Shown here: piece by piece, positions 32,507 to 42,671 of the stretch | Numbering within the stretch: position 1 is the stretch's first letter | Layout of the letters: every line of letters begins with the position of its first letter | Origin: Anthracocystis setariae | Taxonomy: Eukaryota > Basidiomycota > Ustilaginomycetes > Ustilaginales > Ustilaginaceae | DNA: 64,000 bases | Direction of reading: 5' to 3' | NCBI GenBank assembly: GCA_928724745.1 | Contig: CAKMXJ010000008.1 | Coordinates: forward strand, 744,001 to 808,000 | Program-made: the position numbers and the translations under genes | The notes under the pieces: generated by a model | Databases searched by the model: none | Told to the model about the DNA's origin: nothing | The model's input: the letters and a program-made list of their open reading frames with translations, nothing else

Positions 32507-33266
32507 CTAGAAGTATTCCAGCTCGATATACAGAAACGCAGTCTCCTTCGGATGGCGCATATTCAAACCTACTCGATTCAGAACCTCGGCATTGGTCCTG
32601 GTAATCAGCTCGTCGACCTTGACCATTGTCTGTTCCGCCCTCACAAATCGCAGTCAACGTCAGCTATGCCCGAATTCGTTCTGTAGAGGTATATGGGTGG
32701 GCAGAGGTACTTACACGTTTGTAGTGTGTGCCGAGGAGGGTGCTTGTGAGGTAGAACGTGAGGATGGCTAGCGAGTTATCGACCCACGTCCTTGTTGGAT
32801 TGTGTGCTTCGATGATGAGTGTATTGAGGTCGTTGATCAAGTCGCTGAATGCGGTTGGAGAGATCTGCACATCCCACCATTCAACTTCGTTCATTCAGCA
32901 AGCCTGGTCTCCTCGTCGTTGTTAGCTACTCGATCTTTACTCACCCTTCCTTCCAACTCGAGTGGGAAACTCGAATGAAACTGTGGCAGTTCCCCAGAAC
33001 TGTAATCCCTCTCAATCCTACCCTCCATCCAAAAGACCAGCAAGGGATCAGTTACGAATGCAATCATGACATGTATGTGGATGACGGGATACCTACCGAA
33101 CGATCTCCTTGGGCAAGTGCGTGCCGATCTCGCCCGTAACGGGTTCTCCGAACGCCTGCGAACTTGACGGTGGGCCGAAATAGTACGAACTGGTGGGTGG
33201 TGGATAAAACTGATTCTTTTGAGTCGGAGTCGTTCCGTTCGCAACATTCTTCTCCACTTGCGCCAT
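32507..33266 (-). CDS. ERF4: Ras palmitoyltransferase subunit Erf4 / GOLGA7 family (four exons)
   Basis: Reconstructed from four exons on the minus strand: 33266-33097, 33017-32945, 32864-32715 and 32629-32507, 171 residues in all. The introns are 79, 80 and 85 bp with GTAGGT, GTGAGT and GTAAGT donors and TAG, CAG and CAG acceptors; all joins keep frame. The product has the hallmark IERDYSSGELPQFHSSFPLELEGR, then ISPTAFSDLINDLNTLI, then FYLTSTLLGTHYKR, and a final block ending FLYIELEYF. These align block by block with GOLGA7/Erf4. Erf4 partners the DHHC enzyme Erf2 in palmitoylating Ras at the ER/Golgi. No exon is long enough to be found as a normal ORF, so the gene is easily missed. Confidence 0.88.
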
Positions 33267-33690
33267 GATGCCGCTGCTGCAATACGAGGGGATGAAGGAG
33301 GATGACAATGGGAAGGAGGAATGGCTTGGGGTTGCGAATGTGGAATTGCGGAAAGAAAGGCACGCGCCAAACAAAGCTCAGCTCACAATCACAGCCAAAA
33401 GCGCTTCATCCCCCTCACCCGGTCTTAAAACCACCAACGGAGTGTGCACATTGAAGCAACACTTCACTCCACAAACTCTGCAAAGCAATCCTTCGGGTCA
33501 GCACAGAGACGATGAGCAGTATAGCACAAAACATGAATGCATTTTTTGCATGTAGGAAGAATAGTATTACAAGTGAAACAGGTTTTTGATCGGACAAAGT
33601 CGAGAACGATGCGAAAGGCGGCGGGGCGGCAATACCGTAAGTGCGATGGAACGCACAAAGCCCAATGTATGCGGTCCCTCTCCTCCCGTC
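33267..33690. other. Intergenic, ERF4 upstream / RPB5 3' side
   Basis: 424 bp with no gene, RNA or repeat that I recognise. Confidence 0.45.
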
Positions 33691-34317
33691 TTACATGCAG
33701 ATTCGGTAGGAGCAATACCTGCCACTCGTCTCGGACGGCCTGATGATCTTGACCACCTGTCCTCTCTGCAAACCAAAGTACCTAGCAACCGGATCAGCCT
33801 GTTGGATCCTCGGCAACTGTGTCTCCTTCAACCTATACCTCCTCAACAGCTCCTTCTTCTCCTCCGGATACAACGGCACATGCTTTGGCACCAAATGGTG
33901 GTGTGTGATGTTGACCAGCAGGAACGCCTCTTCAAAGTCCTCCAGGTGGAATGTCCCCCTCATGGCGTCGATCACTTTGCGTGCTGCCGACGTCATCTTT
34001 TCGGGCCAGATGATGATGCCTCTCTGAATATCACGCTCTTCCATGATCGAGATGAACTGACGCATCGTTTTCACTCCCACGTTGCGTTCCAGCGAGTAGA
34101 AGACGAACAGACGCTGGTTTTCGTGCTCCGAGTGTTCCGTGAAGAAGTTGAGTTTGGTTCGATCCACCGATCCACCCGTCGGGGCATATTCGGCCTTGAA
34201 CGTCTCGAGGTCAATGTTGATTTCATCGTCCGCCACTTGGTAGCCGCGATCACGAACGAGCTCGTGAATAGTCTTGTTGACGCGCCACAGACGCACCGTT
34301 TCTCGGTCGTCTTCCAT
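33691..34317 (-). CDS. RPB5: RNA polymerase I/II/III common subunit RPABC1 (Rpb5)
   Basis: A 208-residue protein of standard family length. It begins MEDDRETVRLWRVNKTIHELVRDRGY, the conserved eukaryote-specific jaw domain. It ends with the archaeal-type RpoH assembly domain: HHHLVPKHVPL...LLRRYRLKETQLPRIQQADPVARYFGL...GQVVKIIRPSETSGRYCSYR. The start is the first ATG and fits the family N terminus. Rpb5 is shared by all three nuclear polymerases and contacts downstream DNA. No introns. Confidence 0.97.
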   Translation of the reverse strand: MEDDRETVRLWRVNKTIHELVRDRGYQVADDEINIDLETFKAEYAPTGGSVDRTKLNFFTEHSEHENQRLFVFYSLERNVGVKTMRQFISIMEERDIQRGIIIWPEKMTSAARKVIDAMRGTFHLEDFEEAFLLVNITHHHLVPKHVPLYPEEKKELLRRYRLKETQLPRIQQADPVARYFGLQRGQVVKIIRPSETSGRYCSYRICM

Positions 34318-35282
34318 CTTGGCTCTTTGCTATATATCGCCACTTTCTGCTTCGGCTGCGAATCGATATCGTCAGAGAAGATGTGATGGGATGGGATGGG
34401 ATGGGATGCGTGCGTTTGTGGCTTTTAACACGATCCGGAAGCGATTTCGAAAGGATCAGAGCGAGACTGATCTTTTGCAGTGAGAGTTTGCTCCTGCCAA
34501 GCTGAGAGCAGGTGACCACGCTGCAGAACGATACGATGCTGCACCGGGTTCGAAGGAGAGGTGAGGCTGGATGGTGGATGGTGGAGGATGCTAACGACGT
34601 TGTTCAAGCTTGGCTTCTGCAGATTATTTCGCTGCAGCACAGTTGAAATTTTTGGAAGTTCGCAACCAACCGAGCACCCTTGACAAAATTCGGAGCCGAT
34701 CAGCCAAGTTGATTGATACCACACTTGTCCCGGTCTAACACATGTGCAATTTTTTTGTTATCTCTTTCCACGCTCTCCTCATCTCTTACACTCTCACTTC
34801 ATCTTCAACTGCCCTTCCGAAACCTCAAGATCACCTGAATCTTTTCTTACATTATTCAAACACAGAGCTCGAGCGATTCGTTTGGATCAAGTCAGAGAAA
34901 CGCCAAAGTAGATTATTCGAGATCCGTAACACAAGTCAAAGGTGTTGACTTGTGCTGCACTATACTGTGGGTGAGAGGGAATTGGCGAGTATAAATTGAA
35001 TGTAAACCAGGCTAGTTGGTGGATGGATGGGGTTCTAAGTGATGCCCGCCCGGGCTCCTTCTCGTCTCATCAAGAGAACATCAGCTTGGTGGGCGGTAAG
35101 GAAACGTAGCAATGCCATTGAGTTTGCATCACCCTGAAAGCAGGGCTCTGCGGGTAGTCTTGAAATGTGTATGCGTGAAGATATGACGGAAGACAATAGG
35201 GGGAACGAATATGTAAACAAGTAATCAGCAGATCCAGGAAACCACAGCGGGGGACAAAATTTCGTCGTGAAATCACGCTCCA
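34318..35282. other. Intergenic, no gene recognised
   Basis: 965 bp including five GATGG units (34384-34408) just upstream of RPB5. Otherwise only short frames without motifs. Confidence 0.5.
34384..34408. repeat. Pentanucleotide tandem repeat (GATGG)5
   Basis: Five tandem GATGG units about 70 bp upstream of the RPB5 start codon. Confidence 0.85.
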
Positions 35283-38200
35283 TCAAGCTCGATCGAAAGC
35301 GAGCTGGGCCAAAACCCGACTGACCTCGTCCATAGTGGTCGGATCAGGATTTTGTGAGTTGCGTCCAGGCGGCAAGCGAGAGATGCTAGCCGATGAAGCG
35401 TGCAGGTGTTGAGATTGGTGCGCATGATTGATCGCGCCGAAGCCTTGCTGTTGCTGCTGAGACTGGTACAGATGATGCTGGGCGCCTGCACCAGCGTTAA
35501 AGCCGGCTTGCGCAGCGCCACCCATCCCGGGGAAGTGGTTTGGCATGCCGGGAGCGCCCGTACCAATGGGTCCGAGACCGTAAGGCGTCGATGGGTCCAC
35601 GCTCGTACTGCCACTGACATGCTGCGAAGCTTGCTGGGCTGCCATCGCGCCAATGTCAAGACTCTGAGCACGGTGAGCAAACGAGCGCGGCTTACGCAAA
35701 GCCTTGACTCGATCTTCCATCGACATGCCCTCCAATCCGCGGTTCACATGCAGCTCGTCCGACAGCCGCGGTCCCGACTGCTGGTGGTGCATGGGCTGCG
35801 AAGGGAACTGAATGCCGGCCGAAGCAGAAGGCACACTGCCAATCGGTCCAGCGCCAGCACCGATGACAGCAGGGCTAGGCAGAGCGCTGGGCGTCCCAAC
35901 TGCCGGCGGTGGCAACCCGATCAGACTCGGCGCTGCACTGCTCGAAGCGCTGGTCGTGAAAGCTCGACTAGGAGCTCCCCAAACATCGCTGCCAAACCCG
36001 CGACCGTTGCTGTACGGGGAAGCATACAGCGAAGAGGTCATCATGGGTGAGTTGGACGCCGTAGCAGCACTCGTTCCGTTGCTGGTGGGGAAGCCAGGGC
36101 CACCTTGCAGATGCTGTCCCGGCGAATCGAACAGCGCCTTGATGTCCGGTGTCGATGCCGCGGCACGCAGACGTCGCTCATTCGCGCGAGCTTGTTCTGC
36201 TGCTGCAGCCGCGGCGGCTGCAGCAGCAGATCCCGTATGGAACGACTCGTTGGATTCAGCTGCAGCGGCAGTCGAGATCAACTTGTTCGCAAAGTGCGGG
36301 AACGCCGATGCAAACGAGTCCGAGCGGTTCCTCGAGGGCGCCGCATAGATGTTGGCGTTGCTGTTGATCAAGAAGTCCTCGATAGCATCTTTGGCAGTGG
36401 GCAAGAAATCCTTGTTGCTCCTGTTGAGACGCAGCTTGAAGACGGCTTCGCCTCCAGGCCTTCGCTGTTCGATGACAGGCGATATAGAGATACTCAGGTC
36501 GCGTTTGAGCTGCTCGGCCAGGGTCGAAAATTCGGCGCTCTGAATCGCCTGCGCAAGCTCGGGCGAGTTGGGAGCCCTGAATTCAGCCTCGAAGGGTACA
36601 TGGTCCAGCAGCATTTGAGCGGCAATGTGGATCTGCGACTCGGGGCCAAAGATGGTCACCAGATCCGAAGCCGATTCGCGAGCAGGAAAGCGCACGCTCG
36701 AGTTGGTCTTGCTCTCAATGTCATGAATAAAGATGGCCTTTTCACCGAGTAGGGTTCGATGGTATCGTCGCGAGATGGGCACCGTCTCGCTGATGTAGTC
36801 CTTGTCCTTGGGATTGACCAATTCCATCACCGAGAGCTTGAGGTTCTCGAGATTGGCGGCGTTCTTTGCGGGCGTGCGGGCGATGACGTTGTCCTCGTTG
36901 TCCAAGTATCCACCAAGCGCGGCAAACTCTTCAGCGTTGCTGAACTTGACGTAGACACCAAACTTTTTCATGATCCGCTGGATGTTTTTTCCGCCAACGC
37001 CGATGATGCGCTTATGGTATGCTTCGGGAACGTGGAAGGACATCTCGGCAGGCAATTCTTCCTGCAGCAGTCCGAGACCTTGCAAGACGCCGTTACGGTC
37101 GTTGCCGGACACGTCGATGAGGAAGTTGTAGTCGTTGAAGGTCTCAAACTTGATGCGCACACCGCACTGCTTCATCACCTTGTTGACTTTGCCGTTTTTC
37201 TTGCCCGAGATGAACTCACGGTGCTCGTTTGCGAGCTCGATCTGGAATCGGACTTCAAAGTTGAAGCTCTTCATCAGGTCCAGATCCAACAGAGCCGAAA
37301 CGGCAGTGCGAACCTCCGACTCGAGACCGTGGATCTCGAAGCAGTTGCTCTTGAAAACAACTTCAGCGCCCGAAGCATTGCTGACGTGCTTGAGGACAGG
37401 TGCGACCTGACTGGGATTGAGGTTGGGCTGCGAGGGCATGTATACGTCAAAGCCAACGGGGAGCAACCAGATCGAGGCAACGTAGAACTGGCAAGCGAGC
37501 TGCATGATCGATCGCAAGGTGCGCTCGATGTTGACACGGTGGTCACCAAACACCGAGATCAAGCTTGCCTGACTACCGAGCAGCGGGAAAGCGACAAAGG
37601 TGCCGTTGTCGATCATGATGGACCGCAACTCCTCGAGCCGTTCGGTCAGCATCCAGTCAAGCTTTCTAGGCAGAATCGCTGCATCGCGTGAAATGATGCC
37701 CTTGCTTTTGAGCATGGACACCTGGAAGAGCATATCGCGAGCTCGCTGAACACCGAAGAACTCTCCGGTGATGTGGATCTGGTTTTGGGCAGTTGCGAAT
37801 CCAGGTCCACGAGCAAAGGCGCTCGAACCAAAGGTTCCGAGGAAAGAACTTGGCAAATAAATGCTCGTTCCGGTCTCCTCTTCGATCTTTTGGAGGACGC
37901 AACGCTTGCGGCCACCGATGATGTTGTGGAGCTTGTAATCGATCTCGCAGGTCTCGGAGCGCAGGCCAGCGATCTCATCAAAGATGACGAGCACCTTGAC
38001 GCGAGCCAGCTCGACGCTCTCAAACGGCCCAGAGACGTAAACCTCGATGATACGCTCGGTTTCAAGACCATAGCCAAGATCGGCACTGCGCGCCTCGGTG
38101 TTCTTGAGCATGATGGTGGCCCCGGTGGCAATCTGAACCTCGTCGAGCTTACGACGAACGTCGGCCTTGACAGTCTCCTTGCCTGGCGGCGACTGCCCTG

Positions 38201-39470
38201 GAGCGACATCAAAGACATCAGCACGAGCGACCTTGATGGAGGATGTTGACTTGAACGGGTTTTCGCGCAGGATGGTACCGCGAGCATTCATGACCTGCTG
38301 ATATCCGCCGCTCAGGTGGAAGTTGTACTGTGGTGGCTTGGTGACGCCGCTAGCGCTGGACCTTGTTGCGCCCATGGCAGAATTGTTGGGGGATCGCAGC
38401 GGGTGAGCAGAAGACAGCCCAACTTCTTGCGCAATGTGACTACCACTTGCGGACTGAGGGTTGAGCGATGAGAGCGAGAGCGAGCTGGAGTTGAGGCCAG
38501 GGAAACCAGCGCCGAGCGCCTCGCCTGCGTTGCGTCCTGGAAAGAAGGCAGACGAGTGCGGGTCGGGTGTTCCGATGAGCTGCGGATGATACTGCTGATA
38601 TGGATAACCCGAGCCACTGGCTCCGTTGGCGTTGGGGAACGGCAACTGATCGAGGCTATGCAAGGAAGAAAAAGAGCCCTGTCGCGGGAATGGATGCGAG
38701 AGTGGCGTCGAAGGCATGCGCGATTCGTCGGGCTGGGGCACCGAGGCGAACGAAACGAGACATTGGTGATTGGCCATGACATCGGAGCTGAGCTTCTGGA
38801 TAGCTTCCTGAAGATCCTTGCTGCTCTGCGACTGCGACATGCCACGTTCCGGCTGGTTGACTGAAATCGAGTTGGAGGCGGAATGCGTGGAGCTGGACGG
38901 GTTACCACCCATGGCGCTGCTAGGAGCAGTGCTGTCTGCAGTGAACGAGGCGGCCGAAGAGACGTCGAAGCTGGAGCGGGTACCAACGGTGGATCGACTG
39001 TCGCGATGCTGGCTAGCGACGGCTTCGTCCATGTTGCTGTTGAGCTTTGATGGGCGCGCGTTACCTCGCTCGCCGATGGGAGCAAGTGGAGCCGAAGGTT
39101 CCTTTTCGGTGGCGGGAGAGGCCTGGGCAGTGTTGGCAGCGTCAGCTTCCGCTTTCTCTGCACCTACGGCCTCGACGATCCTGTCACTGGTGCGCTTGCC
39201 GCCGAAAGCACTGGGCATGAACGCCTTGACGCTAGGGGGGAAGCGGGAGCGCATCGAGTTGAATCGACCGGGGAGCGACGATGCAGGTGGTTCCGGTGTA
39301 GCTGGAGGAACGGATCGTGCGCCTGCATTGTTGGTGCCGGCTAGAGCGCCTGGCCCGAAACCAGACGCGGAGGAAGGGTTGTTGCTGGCATTCGGACTGG
39401 TTGACTCCGACACAAAGCTGCCCGCCCCGATGGACCGAGGGATGGTGAATGAAGTCGAATAGAGATCCAT
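35283..39470 (-). CDS. khd4: Multi-KH-domain RNA-binding protein, Khd4-like
   Basis: A 1395-residue protein from the first ATG (MDLYSTSFTIP). A long Ser/Ala/Asn-rich N-terminal region (to about residue 400) precedes a run of KH-type domains from about 440 to 1060. The clearest GXXG loops are IIGGRKR near residue 540 and IIGVGGKNIQRIMKKFGVYVKF near 835; others are degenerate, including GKKNGKVNKVMKQCGVRIKF and LLGEKAIFIHDI. The C terminus is disordered with poly-Ala and Gln-rich tracts. It resembles the smut protein Khd4, a multi-KH regulator of mRNA in polar growth; the name is from memory of the architecture, not a comparison. It is not vigilin, which has many more regular KH repeats. No introns. 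Confidence 0.7.
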   Translation of the reverse strand: MDLYSTSFTIPRSIGAGSFVSESTSPNASNNPSSASGFGPGALAGTNNAGARSVPPATPEPPASSLPGRFNSMRSRFPPSVKAFMPSAFGGKRTSDRIVEAVGAEKAEADAANTAQASPATEKEPSAPLAPIGERGNARPSKLNSNMDEAVASQHRDSRSTVGTRSSFDVSSAASFTADSTAPSSAMGGNPSSSTHSASNSISVNQPERGMSQSQSSKDLQEAIQKLSSDVMANHQCLVSFASVPQPDESRMPSTPLSHPFPRQGSFSSLHSLDQLPFPNANGASGSGYPYQQYHPQLIGTPDPHSSAFFPGRNAGEALGAGFPGLNSSSLSLSSLNPQSASGSHIAQEVGLSSAHPLRSPNNSAMGATRSSASGVTKPPQYNFHLSGGYQQVMNARGTILRENPFKSTSSIKVARADVFDVAPGQSPPGKETVKADVRRKLDEVQIATGATIMLKNTEARSADLGYGLETERIIEVYVSGPFESVELARVKVLVIFDEIAGLRSETCEIDYKLHNIIGGRKRCVLQKIEEETGTSIYLPSSFLGTFGSSAFARGPGFATAQNQIHITGEFFGVQRARDMLFQVSMLKSKGIISRDAAILPRKLDWMLTERLEELRSIMIDNGTFVAFPLLGSQASLISVFGDHRVNIERTLRSIMQLACQFYVASIWLLPVGFDVYMPSQPNLNPSQVAPVLKHVSNASGAEVVFKSNCFEIHGLESEVRTAVSALLDLDLMKSFNFEVRFQIELANEHREFISGKKNGKVNKVMKQCGVRIKFETFNDYNFLIDVSGNDRNGVLQGLGLLQEELPAEMSFHVPEAYHKRIIGVGGKNIQRIMKKFGVYVKFSNAEEFAALGGYLDNEDNVIARTPAKNAANLENLKLSVMELVNPKDKDYISETVPISRRYHRTLLGEKAIFIHDIESKTNSSVRFPARESASDLVTIFGPESQIHIAAQMLLDHVPFEAEFRAPNSPELAQAIQSAEFSTLAEQLKRDLSISISPVIEQRRPGGEAVFKLRLNRSNKDFLPTAKDAIEDFLINSNANIYAAPSRNRSDSFASAFPHFANKLISTAAAAESNESFHTGSAAAAAAAAAAEQARANERRLRAAASTPDIKALFDSPGQHLQGGPGFPTSNGTSAATASNSPMMTSSLYASPYSNGRGFGSDVWGAPSRAFTTSASSSAAPSLIGLPPPAVGTPSALPSPAVIGAGAGPIGSVPSASAGIQFPSQPMHHQQSGPRLSDELHVNRGLEGMSMEDRVKALRKPRSFAHRAQSLDIGAMAAQQASQHVSGSTSVDPSTPYGLGPIGTGAPGMPNHFPGMGGAAQAGFNAGAGAQHHLYQSQQQQQGFGAINHAHQSQHLHASSASISRLPPGRNSQNPDPTTMDEVSRVLAQLAFDRA

Positions 39471-40759
39471 GTTGCGAATAGCAAAGAGGCGAGGGTCTGG
39501 ACCGCAAAGGTTGGCGATCTCAGACTTCCGAAAAGGCAAGGAGTTCGGATGAACGAACTCCAAGCTCTGGATGTGGGGCTGAGTTGATGAGACAGTCAAA
39601 GCAGGTTGTGAGTGAAGCGGAAGCCGAGCCGACCTTACAGAGCTACTGCCAGAAGAAGCGATCGTTCTAGAAATGTCGCTCGAAGGTGGGTATATCGGGA
39701 ATTGTGGGCAACAGCTGGAGGTATTTTGGTGAGGCAGGATTCAGCTGAGATTGGATTAGAAGCAACGTGGAGACATGAGAGAGAAGCCCAAAAGTCGGAG
39801 CTTGGAGGCAGAAAGAAGATGCGAAAAGGATCGAGGAGTCGAAGGGTGCTGCTCGCCAAAGTCAGTGGATGAAAAGCGTGGTTGGATGGAGCCAGTTGGT
39901 TGTTCGACACCAGTTCTAGCGGCCAGGTGACGGACAAGGTAGACGAAGTGGTGGAAGGAAGGAAGCAAGTAGTAGATGCAGAAGAGGTATAAAGTTGAAT
40001 GCAGGAAGCTGGGCGCCGAAGCAAACAAGCCAGGAGCAAGAGACCGAAGGAGCGGAACAGGCACGTCAAGAGGAAGAGGTATGAATCGTCAATGAAAGGG
40101 TATGCACAGATGGTATCGATGCTGTGTGATGCTGTAGAGCTTGACCCAGAGTCAAGAGTCAAGTGGATGAGGTCGTGAACGGGAAGAGGAGCAAAAATGG
40201 AAGCCTTGACGAGTGTAAGAAAACGACAAAGTCACGCTCAGCTTCAAGGCAGCGAGCGCTCTGTGTGCCTGCGGTGATCGGAGGGTGAAAAGGGGAAAGA
40301 AAAAAAATGACTAAATCCACAACCCAAAAAAAAAAAAAAAAAAAAACGAAGAACGAAAAACGAAAAACGAGAAACAAGCCAATTATAATAATGGCGTTGG
40401 TCTCACTCTGCGACGTGACATGAAATGGAACGGGAACGAGATCTAACGTGTGACTGTCAGAGTAGCGTAGCGTGTAGCTACTCTGTATTGTACTGCAGGT
40501 TCAAAGCTTGTTCAATCGCAGCGCAGCGCCTTTTTTGTGTGGCAGGTGGAGGCGGTCGCCTGCGAAGGAAAGGAGAAATAATTTTCACTCTCTGGTGGTC
40601 GGGTCGACTCGACCAAAGCGTGATTGGCCAATGCAACGATGCAGCTGATGCAAGTGATGCTCCCGACGCACGCACAGCACAGCCTTGCTCAAAGGTTGGC
40701 AGAGTCAGAGAGTCAGCATCAGGTACCTTGACTCTGGAAGCAAGAAAATAATTACACAG
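39471..40759. other. Upstream region of the KH-protein gene
   Basis: 1.3 kb without a recognisable gene. It has a poly(A) run of about 20 bp near 40326. It ends at the target-site TA of the pogo-type transposon. Confidence 0.45.
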
Positions 40760-40761
40760 TA

Positions 40762-40785
40762 CAGTCAACTCTCACTTATTGAATA
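40762..40785 (+). repeat. Left terminal inverted repeat of the pogo-type element
   Basis: 24 bp beginning CAGTCAACTC and ending TTATTGAATA; it pairs with 42646-42669 on the other strand at 19 of 24 positions. Confidence 0.85.
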
Positions 40786-40825
40786 ACGTCGGGCCAGGGA
40801 AAATCCTATTCAATTAGTGAAATAT

Positions 40826-42385
40826 TTATTTACTGAAAAAGTTGAGAATTGTAGTCTGCTTGGCACGTTTGTATTGGTCCAATTGTAGCTCTGCTTTTAA
40901 ATTTTGTAGCTGGCCGGTAATTTGTAATGCCCTCTTGTCATTTGTAACCTTTTCCAATACAAATTGTTGTAGCTCCTTGATATGCTGTAAAGCTGTAATT
41001 GTATTGATGGCCGGAACAAATTCTTCTTGCTCCTGCTCCTCTGGAGTAAAATTCTCCTCCTCCTGGGTTACTGAGTCAATAATATCTTCATTACTTACCT
41101 GATCTTCGATTTGTAATGCCTCTAATGGGTGATTTAGAAGTGTATTGATGTCCATCCTAATAGCCATAGGCAATTGAAGTTGTATATCTTCAAGTTCGCT
41201 TTGTATTGCCTGTAATTCGCTTTCCAAATTGGTATTTGGTGTGTTGTATTGATGGATTAGGCCAGTATGCTTGAAGCAGTTGTATATTGTGTTTGTATTC
41301 ACGCTTTTCCAGGCTTCTGAAGCTAGGAAAAGCGCACTTAAAATGCTGATTTGGCCAATTTTTAATCCAGATGGGGTTGTATTGAGATCTTGAAGTAATT
41401 GAAGCCCATACAAGCGTCTGTAATGCGATTTGAAAGCTCGTATTATACCAGCATCAAGTGGTTGTAGTCTGGCAGTTGTATTTGGCGGTAGCAATAGTAA
41501 TTTTATATTGTTGAGTTTGAAGTCTGTTGTATGTCCGCTGAAATTGTCGAGTATAAGTAGTATTGGCCTATTAACTTGAATATCAAGCCAATGTATCCAT
41601 TCTTTGAATAGGATTGTATTCATCCACGCTTTTTTGTTGGATTTGTATACCGCTGGTAGCCGATTTGTATTGATGCCTTTGAAAGCGCGCGGGTTTTTGT
41701 ATTTGCCAACTATCCAAAGGGGTAATTGATGTGTCCCTGTTGAATTGCAGCATAATACAATTGTAATCCGGTCTTTTGGTGTTTTAAATCCCGGTATTTG
41801 CGTATTTGAAAGGGAGTGTTGACCTTGTAATCGATAAAATAAAGCTGTTTCATCCATGTTGTATACATCTTCGGGTTTGTAATCGGATATTTGATGTTTT
41901 AATTCGAGTATTTTGTTGTGTTGTATTGCTGGAGTTGAAGCCGCTTCACCATGTTTGTATCGCGATTTTATATTAAAACGCTTTTTAAAGCGTTCTAACC
42001 AGCCTGAACTGTAATCAATTGAATACAATTGATCAGAAATTCCGGGATGATTTGCTAATTCCTTAGCTTTAAATATCATCATGTCGTTTGTAATGTTGAT
42101 TTTGTATTGTGTTGTTGAAAACCACTGGTAAAGTGCCTTTTCTAGAATTGAATTGGTTCCGGTTTTTGTATTCTTCCTTTGTAGTTGGTGATTATTGACG
42201 TGTTGTAATGGTGCTGAATTTAAAATCCGGGATAAAGTAGGCTGGCTAATTGCAGTGTTGTATTTGGAATAGAACCAATCTTGTATTTGTTTGTGAGTTG
42301 ATTTTGGATGCTTGGTTTTGTATTCGGCGATTTCTAATCGCTGCTGGAGAGTTGTATGTGTGATTTTGGAAGCGGATTTAGGCAT
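40826..42385 (-). CDS. Pogo-type transposase (HTH + DDE superfamily)
   Basis: A 519-residue open frame from the first ATG (MPKSASKITH). The N terminus has a Psq/CENP-B-like helix-turn-helix pair (LEIAEYKTKHPKSTHKQIQDWF and a second domain around WLERFKKRF). The catalytic core shows NMDETALFY, then LLILDNFSGH, then LLPPNTTARLQPLDAGIIRAFKSHYR, supplying the three acidic residues in pogo-type spacing. The protein is probably functional, as there are no stops or frameshifts. Its last residues QTTILNFFSK fit the PCNA-interacting peptide consensus (Q..I..FF), a feature reported for Drosophila pogo transposase. Function: excision and integration of the element at TA dinucleotides. Confidence 0.92.
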   Translation of the reverse strand: MPKSASKITHTTLQQRLEIAEYKTKHPKSTHKQIQDWFYSKYNTAISQPTLSRILNSAPLQHVNNHQLQRKNTKTGTNSILEKALYQWFSTTQYKINITNDMMIFKAKELANHPGISDQLYSIDYSSGWLERFKKRFNIKSRYKHGEAASTPAIQHNKILELKHQISDYKPEDVYNMDETALFYRLQGQHSLSNTQIPGFKTPKDRITIVLCCNSTGTHQLPLWIVGKYKNPRAFKGINTNRLPAVYKSNKKAWMNTILFKEWIHWLDIQVNRPILLILDNFSGHTTDFKLNNIKLLLLPPNTTARLQPLDAGIIRAFKSHYRRLYGLQLLQDLNTTPSGLKIGQISILSALFLASEAWKSVNTNTIYNCFKHTGLIHQYNTPNTNLESELQAIQSELEDIQLQLPMAIRMDINTLLNHPLEALQIEDQVSNEDIIDSVTQEEENFTPEEQEQEEFVPAINTITALQHIKELQQFVLEKVTNDKRALQITGQLQNLKAELQLDQYKRAKQTTILNFFSK

Positions 42386-42645
42386 TGTGAATGGTGGTGA
42401 ATACAAAGGGGGAATTGAGGAAATTCCGGCCTATATTTATGCTTTTTTTCAAGCTCAGGAATACAATTTTCACATGCCAACTACAAATTTTGTAACCGCG
42501 GCTTGAATTTTCATGCGCATATCCAACTTTGGGACCCGCAGTTTAGTATTCAATATTTGAATTGTGAAAATTAGTGAATATACCACCAGCCCAAAATTGT
42601 TCAGGGTCTTTTGTATCCATTTAGTGAAATATTCATTTATTGCAG

Positions 42646-42669
42646 TATTCAATAACCGCGATTCGACTG
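42646..42669 (-). repeat. Right terminal inverted repeat of the pogo-type element
   Basis: Read on the minus strand it begins CAGTCGAATC and ends TTATTGAATA; it is the partner of 40762-40785. Confidence 0.85.
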
Positions 42670-42671
42670 TA

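Larger units (their letters stand above)
40760..42671 (-). mobile_element. Pogo/Tigger-type DNA transposon, apparently intact
   Basis: The element spans 40762-42669 (1908 bp) and is flanked by a TA duplication (40760-40761 and 42670-42671), the target used by the Tc1/mariner-pogo superfamily. Terminal inverted repeats start CAGTC at both ends and match at 19 of 24 positions, ending in a shared TTATTGAATA block. A 21-bp subterminal sequence is repeated in direct orientation near both ends (40815-40835, 42622-42642; 2 mismatches). One open transposase frame fills the inside. Its AT-rich codons contrast with neighbouring host genes, consistent with a mobile origin. Confidence 0.9.

Noticed and set aside
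36759..37691. Open frame of 310 codons opposite the KH protein
   Set aside because: Mirror frame over conserved KH domains; no recognisable product.
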